NCBI GenBank assembly: GCA_032358165.1
Contig: JAALGY010000049.1
Location: 1 to 64,000 of the forward strand
Reading direction: 5' to 3'
DNA: 64,000 nt
DNA from: Diplosphaera chodatii
Lineage: Eukaryota > Chlorophyta > Trebouxiophyceae > Prasiolales > Stichococcaceae
Below the pieces are notes generated by a model. It did not search any database, had not been told where the DNA came from, and was given only the letters and a program-made list of their open reading frames with translations. Positions within the stretch are counted from its first letter, which is position 1, and each line of letters begins with the position of its first letter. The translations under genes and the position numbers were made by a program. This document shows positions 46,091 through 58,400 of this stretch, piece by piece.

Positions 46091-48360
46091 TCATCGGCTA
46101 AACCGCAGCATGTTCTCGAACTCTGCACTCAAAGCCACCATTGCGCCGCACAGCCCGCCGCTTGAACCATCTGCCACACTACTGCACTGCTGCGGCCTCA
46201 CCATCAGGCTGCGCCACCACTGCTTGCAGCTACCCCAGGGCACGAGGCGCCGCCGCAGCCGCCGCAGCCAGATGTTCAGCGCCACAAGTAGTGCGGCCGC
46301 CATGCCGCTGACCACCGCCATGGCAGCAAAGATCGGCAGCTCCCAGGTTTTCGTGGAGAATGACCTGCCCATGACATTGGTCTTGCACAGCTGCCGAAGC
46401 CAAATCATGTTTGCCAGAAGCAAGGGCTGCTGTTGTGCACAATGCCAAGAATCCCATGATGTCCTTGCTGCCACTACGAGCATCTCGTATGCAAGGCTGA
46501 AGCAATTCCCGAGACCTCCTAAGATGGAATGTCATCCTGCCGCTGTGCGCCACCGCGCCTGGCAGGGTGTTCTTGAACATGCAATGTTCCTAGAAGTTGC
46601 CACGCCGCTTATGTAGCATCACCGCTGTCAGCATCAGCATTGCAGCACAGCTGCAACAGAGCGCAAGGCAGGCACATCAGCACCATGTCAGCACGCAGTC
46701 AGCAGGGCTGTCTGACTGGATAGTAGCCTGAACACACGATGCAGCAGCCTGTGAGGTCGTTCCATGAGATCAATGATCTCCGTGCTGACCGTATCCCAAC
46801 GCAGATTGCAGCTCAGCATGCAGCAGCAGCACCAGCAGCAGCAGCAACACGCTTTGCTAGTTGCTGTTTAATCATGCCAGCATGGCAGCCACAGGTGCGG
46901 GTATTGGAAGAGATACCCAGCTCAGTTCCCACCTTCGCATGAGCGCCATGGACAGGCGGCTGGGCGCAGAGCCGAGGCCGTGTTCCTTCACCGGGAACAG
47001 CGTACCGACGATGGGGCTGATGAACGCCATTCTAGCGCCTGCTGATGCGCCTCACAAAGTCGCGGTGGCTCTGCAGATGGCAACTGCAGCCCGTCATTTG
47101 ACAGGTCCTCCTGGCAAATGCACCAGTGCACGTGCCCTAATGGCAGGTTGGCAACTGCCTCTGACTGCATCCATCGACTGACAGCTGTCAGATGAGACCC
47201 AGCGCAATGTCTATCCCCTGCACCATGTGACGGCAGCTCACCTTCTCGTCATCATAGAGCGTCGAAAAGCACAGGTGCCTGGCACTTCAGCAAGCACTCC
47301 TCGAGCAAAGGCATCTTCAGCGGCTGGCTGAGCTGCCCCGCCATCGCTGCCGCCACATGCACCAGCGGCGCCTCACCTGCAGTGTGTTGGTCCCATTTAA
47401 GACCTAAAGTTTTGCTGTGCATATGAGCCAGGTCGTCCCGTTGCTTCGGTCTCACCACCCTGAGGAGTCAGCATAGCTCACCTACAGCAATGAGGCTGGC
47501 GCTGTTGAGGAGCACGCCAGACACGGTCTGCGCCAAGGACGGGCTTGGAGCCCAGCATGCCCATGTAGATGCCATTGAAGTGTGTCTGCATAAGCATGGC
47601 TGTACGTTGATGCTGCACCAGTGCCCCATCCTGACATATTCCAAGTCTCAAGGAGGTACTGCACGCTGAACCTGCGGGCAGCTGCGGCGAAGCAACCGCG
47701 ACAGCAGCAGCGGCAGCGGCAGAGAAAGCAGCAGCAGTTTGCAGCAGCGACTAAAGAAGCACTGACAGCAGCAACAGCGGCAGCAACAGCTCAGCAGCGG
47801 AAGCAACAGGAAACTGGCAGAAGGAGCCAGCATTGCGGCAAACTGCTGGATGCATCACACCTTAGCTCGGAGATGCCGCTGCTGTTAGCCAGCCCGCCAT
47901 GTGCAATGCGGGTGATGGGCACCGCTGCCAGCGTCGCGTACACCAATGTGAATGCCATGTAGGTGCCGTACGCCAGGCTAAAGCTGTCCGTAGCAAGCAC
48001 AAGGTAGCTGCAGACCTGTTCATGATGTTTTTGCAGATAATAGGAAGCTGTGGGCTCAGTCGTGATCTGGAGGGTGCAGATACGGCGACAAGTGCACATG
48101 CTGCACCCACCGCGGTGGTTTCGGATGACCCGCTCTGTAGTGTGGTAGACGGCCAGCCACAGCCTGCGAATGGCCTGCGCACATATGGTAGGAACAGCAT
48201 GTTGTAAATACGCTCAGCACCTGTCACATCACCTGTGTCATCTCCCAGCAGAACTGCAGTTGAACAGGACGTTCACTTACCCAGTTGACGAGAAGGTGAC
48301 AGTGCCAATGGCGACGACGGCAGCCGGCACAATGGGGCCAGCGCGCAACGAGCACCTGCA
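46091..48360 (-). pseudogene. CLC-family chloride channel/antiporter, frame-broken
   Basis: CLC proteins move chloride or nitrate, often in exchange for protons, across endomembranes. Family landmarks appear in the right order on the minus strand: 'AAVPITRIAHGGLANSSGIS' (GSGIPE region, near 47860), 'HFNGIYMGMLGSKPVL' then, one base out of frame, 'AQTVSGVLLNSASLIAVG' (near 47520-47600), 'GEAPLVHVAAAMAG' (the GKEGPxVH motif, near 47370), 'ASAGARMAFISPIVGTLFPV' (near 47010) and 'ELPIFAAMAVVSGMAAALLV' (near 46330). Two +1 frame breaks (near 47544 and just upstream of 47050) interrupt conserved motifs. The glycine-lysine of GKEGP is not kept. The later GxFxP filter motif was not found. Decay is likely, but sequence error is possible. 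Confidence 0.75.
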
Positions 48361-49100
48361 CGTACATGTGCCATGACTTCCGGCCGCGGGTTACCTGCAG
48401 CAACATAGCGCCAGTTGCAGCAGCGCATTGCTACAGGCACCCTGCGAACCTGCCGTGCGTAGTACACGCATCTGAGGTCACGAAAAGGTGACACATTGCT
48501 GCGTTGCACCCTACTATAACCACACATTGCAGGACTGCGTGCTCGCACTTCTGCTCCTACACACAGACAGGCTGAACGAGGGCAACCGCCTGTTGTGAAG
48601 GCGCACCCACGGCCCGCCCGATCAGATGTCATCACCCGATGGCAGGGTAGACCAATCTAATAGGCTGTCAGGAACTGACCCTACCTAAGCTGTGCTGGCG
48701 CAGCCCAGCATGAAATGGCATCAGTGGCATCAATGGCGCCACCCATGGGTGCAGCGCTATGCTGCGCTCTGGCCCATTGCCGACGACTGCCCGATGCTTC
48801 ATGCTGGCAGCTGCAGCTTAACACATCGAGAAGCCAGCTCAAACGCCATTGCGGTGAAACGAGGCAGCGATCCCAATGTGCTGCCACTACACGGAGCATG
48901 TGCTGGGTTGCATGCAGGTCTTTTCTTTTCGTCAAGCACAAGGCGCAATTGCAGGCAAATAGCAGCTGGAAGCATGTAGAACTGTATGTCGGTTTGGGTC
49001 GACAGTGGAAAGCGTTTCAGAGTGTGTGCACCTGCAGGATCTGTTACAATCTCTGTACACGCACGTGCAGGCACACACTTCCACGTAACGTTCAACTCGG
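48361..49100. other. Intergenic region between CLC relic and copper transporter
   Basis: No exon recognised. It lies 5' of both divergent genes (CLC on minus, CTR on plus) and should contain their promoters. Confidence 0.4.
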
Positions 49101-49269
49101 TGTTGCATTCTAACTTGTCCACTGTCCAAGGAACTCAGCTACCTAGCTCCCTTGCTGGCACGCTGGCAGGCAGTCGGCGAGGCGTGAACCTCTCACGGGG
49201 CTGGCCCACCTGCGCATCCCTGGGCTCAGCGCCCCAAGCCTGCCTCCTGGGCGGCCTGTTGCTACTCAC

Positions 49270-50579
49270 ATACTTGCTGCTCACCTCGTCAGGCTCAGCC
49301 TCAGCAGCTGCGGGCCTTCAACATTCCCATCACCAAACCCAGCGGCACAGCCACAGCAATAGCAGCGGCAGCGCTGACACGGCACCGGCATCGGGCGCCA
49401 TGCACATGACAATGCAGATGTACTTTGAGGTGTGGCCTGCCGCTGTGAGCCCTAGGCTGATAGCTCGCAGAGTTTTGTGCCTCTCCAGCCGATGCCTGCA
49501 GACTCTGGGCTATGGCACGTCGCTGCCCTTGCCCACAGTATGATGCCTGCATTGACCTGCCGCCTATCGACCACGCAGGCAGGCACGCACGTCACACTGT
49601 GGCTGCGCTCCTGGCACACGCACACCCGGGTGCAGTACGCGCTCAGCTTCCTGCTGCTGGCGGGGCTGGCGGCCGCTACCGAGGCGCTGAGCGCGCTGCG
49701 AGCCAAGTGAGTGCCCTGCGCTTGCTCTTTTGCTACCGGAGCCTGCTGCGCAGATGCAGTAAACCGCACCAGCCTGCTGCTGGGATACCCCTGCAAGTAC
49801 TGGCTGCGCTGCGCAACCTGTACGTTGGCACCATTTCGAGGTTTAATTCAAGGCGCATCCATGATGCCGTCCACACACTACGCTCCAGGCTGGGGCAGGC
49901 CAGCGGCAGCGCGGGCGGCGCGGGCAGCGGCAACGCGGTGTGGGCGGACGACGCGGGCGTCGGCACCGCCGGCGCCACTGAGCCACTGCTGGGCTTCCTC
50001 ACCGCCAGGTGATTCTGGAAGCAATATCTGTGCACAGCTTGAAGGGCGTGTCGCTGCGCTTCGGATGGGATCTTCAAGGTCTGCCACCAGCTTCCAGGAC
50101 GTAACGCTGCGCTTTGCATGAACCCTGCTGCCTGCCCCTGCTGCAGCGCCGAGCAGCAGCGGCCTGCGATGCAGTATTGCACCCAGCTGCACGGCATCCA
50201 GCAGGCAGTCGGATTAACTTGCATTGCATCAACTGTGCTGTGCTCGTTGGCAGGGCGTCTACGCCCATGCGGCTGCGCGCTTTGCTGGCCGCGCTGTACG
50301 CAGTCAACGTGGCAGTTGCATACCTGCTCATGCTGGTGCGCCTTAGCCAACAGCAGACTGGCTGCACCATTTTTGAAAGTGTCTGTGGGTGGAGATGGAC
50401 GCCCCAAGCGCAGCGCATAGGCCGAGCACCTCAGCTTCTGCGTGCTGCAGGCCGTGATGACGTACAACGTGGGCTTCTTCGTGGCGATTGTGGCCGGCTA
50501 CGGAATCGGCCACTACCTGTGTGCGGACATGCGGTCCGGCAAGGCTGGCGGCGGCGATGCCTGCTGCGCCCAGCCGTGA
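49270..50579 (+). CDS. CTR/COPT-family copper transporter
   Basis: High-affinity Cu(I) uptake protein of the plasma or endomembrane; acts as a trimer. Exons: about 49270-49429, 49579-49706, one ending at 50008, 50254-50335 and 50451-50579. The exoplasmic N terminus is His/Ser-rich and holds Met-rich 'MHMTMQMYF', the copper-collecting motif. Helix 1 follows 'THVTLWLRSWHTHTRVQYAL' as in COPT proteins. A variable loop (~100 residues, Gly/Ala-rich) leads to helix 2, 'LAALYAVNVAVAYLLML', continuing across the splice into 'AVMTYN', giving the MxxxM filter (MLAVM). Helix 3 has the GxxxG packing motif (GYGIG). A hydrophobic stretch upstream (LLGGLLLLTYLLLTSSGSAS) looks like a signal peptide, so the true start lies further 5' and is not resolved. 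The C terminus is short with a CC pair. Confidence 0.92.
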
Positions 50580-51244
50580 TGGTGTCGTGCCTCATACGAT
50601 GGTGTCAGCTGTTGCAATAATTCCCTGACTCAAAACAGCAACAGGATGCAGCATTGCTGGGGTCTGTGGGTGTTGCAGAGCTGCGCACTCTGGTTTTCTG
50701 TTTGCCGCTGCGGCAAAGTTGCTTTGCCGTCCAGACGATGTGAAACACCCTTGGCCAACTGCTTGTCACTACCGGCATATACAAAATCACAGTATGCCTA
50801 CAAATGCCTAATATCAAGCGATCGTCAGCTGCGTGCAGGTACTGACAGATGTTAGTTGTTCACTGCTACTAGATGTGTCATCTTCAAGCTAGCCACCCCT
50901 ACCCATGGGTATTGCAGACATTTCACGCGCTCAGGTCACAGCGGTTACAGAATCATCTTTGTGCACAAGCCTGCATTGTTATATGGTATGCTTCGGCTTG
51001 ACAGAGGTTGCAGAGACCAAGCGCTCTGATTTGCAAGCAGCAGCCAAGCACGACATCGCACCCCTGCCTGCAGATAGAGACAGGCATTCAGCCCGCTGCT
51101 GCCCGCTGCATAATGCTCGGGTCAGCCGCTTCCATGATATTGATCGATTCCGAGCCGATGGCCGCAGCTGCTATGGCGCTTCTGCTCGGAAGAGAGCTTC
51201 TATACACCCATCATCCCAATGTGCGACGGGTACACCACCCGACA
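50580..51244. other. Convergent intergenic region
   Basis: Lies between the 3' ends of the copper transporter and the glycosyltransferase. No gene or repeat recognised. Confidence 0.5.
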
Positions 51245-54228
51245 TCACCCTTCTGGTGGCTGCCGCCGCTGCCGCAGCCACCGCGGCAGCAGCGATCGCT
51301 TCCGCCTCCGCCTGGCCGCCAGGGCTTCTTCCCGCATCCGCAGCACCGCATGCCGGGGCAGCAGCACGCCAGCAGGCTCGCTGGCGTTGGTCAGCGCCTG
51401 GAACACAAGGTCGCGCGTCGACGGCGCCCACTTGCGGGAGAACATGGAGCACTTGACCTGCAGCAAGGGAGTCGGAAAGTCGAATGTCATCGACCGTGTG
51501 CTGGCCATCAGAGCGACTCTGCGCGTAGTGTTCCTGCAGCGGCCATCAGCAGCAGACGGTGCAAACGCTCCAGCTCACCACGTCCTGGACGCCTGAGGCG
51601 TACGGCATGCGGTACGCCGCTGCTGAGCTGGCTGGGCAGGCAAAGTGCTGTAGGCTGGCTGGTGTCTCAAAATTGCCCGGCTGGTTGATGGCCCTGCGCA
51701 CAGTCGAGGCAGTATCACTGCCATGGCTGTGAGGGCATCACATTGGGCCTGACAGACAGCCTACTCCCAAACAGATAATTTCAGCTGCCACGGGCAGTGC
51801 CTGACAGCCAGCAGTGCATGTAGTGGCACATGATGAGTTACTGCATGTGACCATCCACTGCTCACCTAATGATGTCCATGTACTGGCACCTGCCCTTCTG
51901 GCCACGCACCATGTTGATCGTGTCCAGGCTGGCGTCCTGCAGTGAACATCGTGCGGATGTACCAAGCGTGCAGGAACGATCTTTGCTGATGCTCAGCTCC
52001 TACTCGAGGTGGTGTAGAGGCGCCAATTGCATAAAAGATGCGTCGCCTCTCAGCACTCGATTGGCAAGCGTCCTCAACAGCGCAGAGTGCACTCCTGCTG
52101 GGCTGGTGCCCTGGCTCTGTGCATCAGCCTGACCACAGGCTGCGTTGCAGCAGGGCGCAGGCCATGTGTGCCCACCTTCATCCAGTAGGTGAAGGGGCTG
52201 CCGTTGCCGGGCGCGCGTGCCCAGTCCACGTGCATCGCATTGCCGGCGCACGTGGTCTCGTTGCTGAGCCCCGCGGCCGCCAGCACCGTAGGGTAGTAGT
52301 GCTCATCGCTGACGCACGGGTACGGCTTGCTGCAGGGCCAGGATGCAACGCTTCTCTGCATACTGTGTGCTCTCTGCAGCTCTGCAGCCCGGTAGATGGC
52401 TAAGCTGTCTAGCCTGGAAGCCCCGAAGGAATGACAAAGCCTTGTTCAGCAGAAGACAGCCTGAGCAGTCGAGCGTGAGTGCAGCTTTCACCTGATATTG
52501 GTGGCGGGGTTGACCCATTTGCGTGCCTGACAGGGCGGCGTGATTGCATCCCAAATGCGCGTGTCCGCCACCAGCAGCTGCAGATGCAGGCAGCTGTTAC
52601 ATGTGTGAAACACAGCATCATTTTAGCTGGAAGACAGCAGTATGCGAGAGAGGGAGCCACGTTCTGCATGCTCAGGACAGTCGAGGATCAGCGGAAAGAT
52701 GGCAGCACCTCCGCATGATGCCGCAGGATCATGGACCACTGGCTGGTCTTGCGCCACATGGTGGGCTTCAGGTGCGGCCCCTCCAGCTGCGGCACCCACT
52801 GGATCCTCGAGACTTGCGACTGCAGGTGCCAGAAGGCTCAGATCAGAAGGGACTCCAAATGCAGACGGTGCAGTGACATTCGGACTCGAATATCTGGCCA
52901 AGGCGCAGCATTGGCATGAAGCAGCCGCAGCACAGGGGTGATACTGAGCAGTCGATACAGCCCTTCACCTCGCAGGCGGACATGCGCGTCTTGGTCTCGT
53001 GCATGAACTGCGCCCAGACGAGGTGCGGCGGATACAGCGGGATGCTGGTCTCGTCCACGAATTGGAAGCGCTGGTTCGCGGGGTCCGCCACCGCCGCCGC
53101 CAGCAGCAGCCGCATCGCTACCGTCACGCTGTGGTGGCCCCACTCCACCTGCGCTACCGATGCCCGCTCAGCGGCAGTGCTAAGACGACGGCGGTATGTT
53201 GGCAGAAAGGGCAGGGTTAGAGCAGCGGCTGGCAGTGGCACCACGTACAGCAGGTGACCATCAGGGAGTGCTGCCAGAGCTGCGGCTTCATCAGCAGAGG
53301 GCAAGGGCGGTTGTCAGATGTTTTGCACAACACGCACATCATAGAGCAGTCTCACCTTGACACGGCGGGAAACCTCCCGGCCATGGAACAGGTGGCTCCT
53401 GGAGTAGGCGGGGAAATGTGGCGCCGGATGCACATATACGCTGTACAGTTGCTGCGCCGCAAGAATCCCCTCGTTGCCGAGCGGCTTTCGCTGCCGAGCT
53501 CTGCTCCGCAAGCGCAGCCACTGCAGCGAGCGGCGGCTGCTTCGCTGTGCAGCATCATGCTGCAGGCAGCGCCTGGCTGCCTCAGCTGCGGAGCTGCTGC
53601 CTGCAACGCCTGGCAGGCCACCTGGGTCAGCCGCTGTGCCGTCCGTGCTGCCATCGTTGCCTGCGCTGCTCTTGGCACGGCCGCCGGCTGCAGGGGCTGC
53701 CACGTCTGTCCCGCTGCTGCCAGAGCGGTGGCTGCTGCCGCCGCCACTACTGCAGCACGCCTCCACCGCTGCCGGCGTCGGCACATACTCTGCGGCGTCA
53801 GACAGCCAGGCTGCCCAGGTGCGCTCGTGGTGTATGGGCCCTCGGACGAGAAACATCAGTGCCACCTGCAGATTGGATGCGATTGTGCAAGTTGGCTGCA
53901 GCATAGCACAGCCTGAAACCACACCAAGCATGTGTGCGTCGCCAGGTCATACTTATGATACCTTGGACACGTTGAAGGGTCCATCGCAGCGCCGGCCCCG
54001 CTCTGCCTCGGCATCGCCTTGCGCTGCTGGCTTGCCGCCACGGGACGTCAGGTCACGGCGGACCACCGACGCTGACACTGGTGGCGCTGCTGGCAATCCA
54101 CCGTCTGATTGGCCCCTCTCCAGCCCCAGCCGGTCGAGCCATCCCAGCTGCAGCCCGCACAGCAGCAGCACAGCCGGCACCGCCCAGGCCACGCGCAGCA
54201 GCCTGCGCTGCCGTGCCGCCTCTGGCAT
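51245..54228 (-). CDS. GT14 / core-2-branch (DUF266) glycosyltransferase
   Basis: Type II Golgi membrane glycosyltransferase; the acceptor and donor cannot be read from sequence. Start ATG at 54228: a short basic tail, then the signal anchor 'VAWAVPAVLLLCGLQLGWL'. The catalytic domain follows after an intron: 'VALMFLVRGPIHHERTWAAW', an Ala/Ser-rich insert of ~100 residues, 'LYSVYVHPAPHFPAYSRSHL', 'EWGHHSVTVAMRLLLAAAVA', 'FQFVDETSIPLYPPHLVW', 'LKPTMWRKTSQWSMILRHHA', 'YPCVSDEHYYPTVLAAAGL' and 'CSMFSRKWAPST' near the C terminus. This order matches plant DUF266 proteins, including the 'SE.C.PL..F' position (here DETSIPL) and the DEHY motif. Exons are separated by GT-TGCAG introns, and I saw no frame break. 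The basic C-terminal tail is unusual in length. Confidence 0.9.
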
Positions 54229-55432
54229 GCGAGTGCGCAAGCCCCACCGCCTGATTACATATCACAGCGAGGCCGTCAGCTGATCAACAGATGGTATGCA
54301 GAAGCGTTAATGACGTTTCAGCTCAGGCCGCATGGCTCCTCTAACCACAAACCTTCAATGCATCATGTCGGGATCATGGCTACTGGCGGCGCAGCCGTCA
54401 GCGGCACCGGCAGTGCCCACACTGCACATGCATGTCCGTCCGGCGCACACCCCAAAGGCCAGTCACAGCCTGTTCACTGCAACGCAACCGATGCCTGCAG
54501 TAGGCCAAGAACACACGACCACCGAGGTCCTATATTCGATTCTTGTACACCAGTACAGCTTGCCACCATAGGCTGCCTTGTCAAGGCCGTTGTCGCATTC
54601 AGCTGTTCCAAAGATTGTGCATCTTCTACGTGAGCAAGCTGTAGTATTGCAGTCGTGCGACACACAAGGACATTGCTATGTCGACAACAGGCCAGCTGGC
54701 CAGAGATCCTCGACATGAGACGATGAGAGGCCAGCAACCCAGCATGAGGTTGCGCATTATGTGCGTGAGTTTCATGCATTCAGGACATTGACCGCCGTGG
54801 TATTGCACTCACATTTGCTGGGGCGTACACGCGTGGTAGGAAACCGTCGCTTTTCGAAAACAAAGTTGCCATCAGGGTCACTTCCACTTTCGAGGCGGCA
54901 ACGCAGCCTGTCAGGAGGTTCGCCAGGCACTCACTGGATCCTGAACGCTGCAGCATTTGACTGGTATGCAGTAACGCTCTCCTTGTTCCTTGTATGCATG
55001 GGCAGGTCACCTCGACTGCAGCAACACTGCAGGCTACCATCATGCCATGCGCTTGAACCCGTCGCGATCTTGAGCAGAGCTTGTATCACTGTACAGATAA
55101 CGTGCGTCAGGGATCGTGCGAGTGGTTGGGGTGGACCAGGATAACATGGTCACGGTCATGCCCACAACCGAGTGAGTGCGGATCGGTCAGCGCAGCTGTT
55201 GCCGTGCGGCCGGGCCTGCAAGCAGCATCACATGCTGCTGCTCTGGCATGGGCAGCAGCAATGGCCAGCGCTGCACCGCGGCGACCGCAGCAGCATGTCA
55301 GCAGTCTCGGTGACCTCCGCAGAGGCTGAGCCCTGAGGCGTATCAGACGCTGCCGCCAGGCCCAGGCACCGCCAGCTGTCTGCAGCTACACACGATGCGA
55401 TGAGCTGCTGTCAGTGAGCTGCGGGCCTGGTG
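54229..55432. promoter_or_regulatory. Divergent promoter interval
   Basis: 1.2 kb between the starts of the GT14 gene (minus) and the sialidase-like gene (plus). No exon or repeat recognised. It should carry both promoters. Confidence 0.4.
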
Positions 55433-58400
55433 ATGACAGTGCTGCGCCCAAGTGGCACCAGCCGGCGCCAGGGGCAGCCGCTGCGCAGCGGCATGCGGCA
55501 GATCCTATTCACCGCTCTGCTGCTGGCAGCGACCGCGTTCCTGTCGTTCAAGCTGGGCACGCACAGCCAGGTGCGGCGCAGCATCCGGGAGGCGGCCGCA
55601 GCGGCGCCGCCGCCGCCCAGGTGTGCGGAGCAGCTGGCCAACGCCACGGCGGCGCTGGCGCCTGGGCGGCCGCAGAAGCCGGAGCAGGTACACAGCATCG
55701 TAATCTGCCATGTCCAGCCTTGCACATGTGTCTGACAGCTTACAAGCACCGCATGCGCTCTTTACAGCAGCTGCAGTGGCGGATTGTAGCCAGAGTTCAT
55801 GGCACTATCTTCAGTACCATGGCGGGGCATGCCAGTGTGCTTCAGCGGCCCTTCAGAGCTCCGACACCACTGCTGCCACCCCGAGCAGGCAGACGACCTG
55901 GAGGCGGAGTTCCGGCTGCCGGGCGACGCGCTGGCGGAGCGCACCTACCTGGCGCAGCTGGACCAGCCGGCGCGCTTCATCGCCTCGCCCTCCATCCTGG
56001 CGCTGCCCTCGGGCCGCCTGCTGGTGCTGTACGAGAAGTGAGCAATGTTTGAGATTGACTGGCCCGACAGTGACTGGATGCAGATGTATACCAATGAAGG
56101 GAGCACATCCCGATGCATTGGCACTCGCAGCATACATGCTGGGTCATTTGCTGGCTGCTTGTGCCGAGACTGCTCCCTGTGCAACGGCCATGGGTGTGTC
56201 CCCTGCACAGGCAGGCGGCGTGGGGCGTGAAGGCGCCGGAGACGTCCACGAAGGTGGTGATGGCGTCGGACGACGGCGGCGGCAGCTGGCAGCACGTCGG
56301 CTCGCCAGGCCCCATGCATTGGCCCACCATCTTCCAGTGCGCGTCAGGTGGGGCAAGGTCTGGGGCATGCTGTTTTGATCCGCGGCTGCACACCACTCCA
56401 GCCTGCTTTTGGTGATGTAAGCAGCTGCACCTCACTTGGCCATCACTGGGGCAGTCCATGCGGCTGCTGAACGCTGCGCAGCTGACTGCTGGGCGCGCAG
56501 GCGTGTACATCATCGGCGTGCAGCGGCACTTTTCGGAAAACAACAACGTCATGGTGGCGCGCATGCTGGATGAGGGCGGCACCGAGTGGAGCGCCCCCGC
56601 CCGCGTCACCTCGGTCAAAACCTCCAGCTCCTGTCACAGGAACAGAATCTTGCGCCTGATGCAGTCCCAGGTCACCACGCTGGACATGGACATCTAGTCA
56701 GAGCGCATTAGGCTGGCCCCACAAGCACAACTGTGCAATGCAGTTCGGCTGAGGGCTGCTGTCGTCAAATGCAGGGCCTCAGCGTGGTGATGGCCAACAC
56801 GGGGGTGGACGTGTCGTGGGGCCGCGTCACCAAGGCCTTTGAAATCATCCCCGTCAAGGGCCGACCCATCAAGGTGGGCAGTGTACCTGCACATGTGCTC
56901 TGATCTGTGCATCGAACCCAACCCCACCTTGCGCCGTGCATACTGCTTGAACACGCGACAAAAGGTGCTGCAGATGCAAGAGGGCTTGTCACTGCAGGCC
57001 TCCAACATCACCCACAGCGCGACGCTGCACGTGGACATGGGGCCCGACCAGGCATCGTGGCACGGGCCGCCCCGCGTCAACGTGACAGTGCTGGTACGCA
57101 GCGCTCCGGCACTTGCATGCTGGGCTGCTGCTCACGGCGCAAACTCCTGCAGTTGCCTGCCAGTGACTGCGGTCCCTGCACATGCACAGGACAGCAATAG
57201 GGAAGGTGGCTGCATCAAGGCGAGGGTCAGGCCCGGACACGTGACACTGTGCCCACATGCTGAATGCAGGACTCGCAGGGCTTTGCGGTCAACACGCTGG
57301 TGAAGGTTGACTTCGAGCCGCACCCCCTGTTCTTCCGCATCCTGGCCTTAGACCACGCCCGCAACCAGCTGCAGGTGCTGCGCCTGGCACGAGTTTTCTG
57401 GCCCAAAACGCTAAAAGAATTCAACATCTCTTACCGCATCCTGCCTTCCCGTGTGGCGCTCGCCCTGTGCTTGAAGTCATGACAACATTATCATGAGCCT
57501 CTCCTGTGCAGCTGCGCATGGAGCGCTTCACGCTGTACTGGATCGACGCCGACGTGACGATACCGGAGGGCGCGCTGCTGGCGGTGGGCAGCGGCGCGCA
57601 CATCTATGGCGGCGTGGACTGGGTATCCATGGCCATGTCCGCCGACGAGGCCGCCGACCTCACCAAGCCCCAGGTCCGCGCAGCCCACCGCCTCCAAAAG
57701 GGATGTTCTGACTATGTTGAAAGGGAGTGTCCCATACATGTAGCTTCATCACATCGAAGGGCCTGACGCTGCCTGATGCTTATAATCTGATCCCACAAGG
57801 ACATACACTGGTATTTGTAGCAGCTCAGCCTGGATTCTACATGCCAGTCTAGGATATATTTGGAAACTGGCACCGTGGTGCAGGCGTGGACGCTCACGGA
57901 GCCGCTGGGCAACCCGGCGAGCACACGGGTGCAGGACATGGCGGCGCTGTTCGACGCGGCCTTTCGCCCCGACTACATCGTGCGCAAGTCCATCGTCGGC
58001 TTCGACCACGACTACATCCAGGACACCGCAAGCGCCCTGGAGGCCGGCTTCGGCAGCCTGTACTGGATGGAGGGCGTCACAGTGCGGCTGCAGGTGGGGC
58101 CATGACTGCAGTCTTGCATACACCATGTTGACGGATGACGTGGATTTTTGTGAGGGCACCATCAGCGATTGTGTCGACGCTAGACTATAGACTGGCTGGC
58201 AGCTGAAAAGCCTGCTTGCAGCTCTTTGTGCAGCAGCTGCTCGTAAGTGCATGCCTTTGCATCATACAGCAGACATGATGCCGCTGTGTGCTATGCTGAT
58301 CACTTTGATCAGCTACCTGGCAATGAGCAGTCAGCTGCTCACCATCTGAACGTACAGCTTGCCAGACAAGGTGCACCAACATATGCAGGATCGGCGCGGC

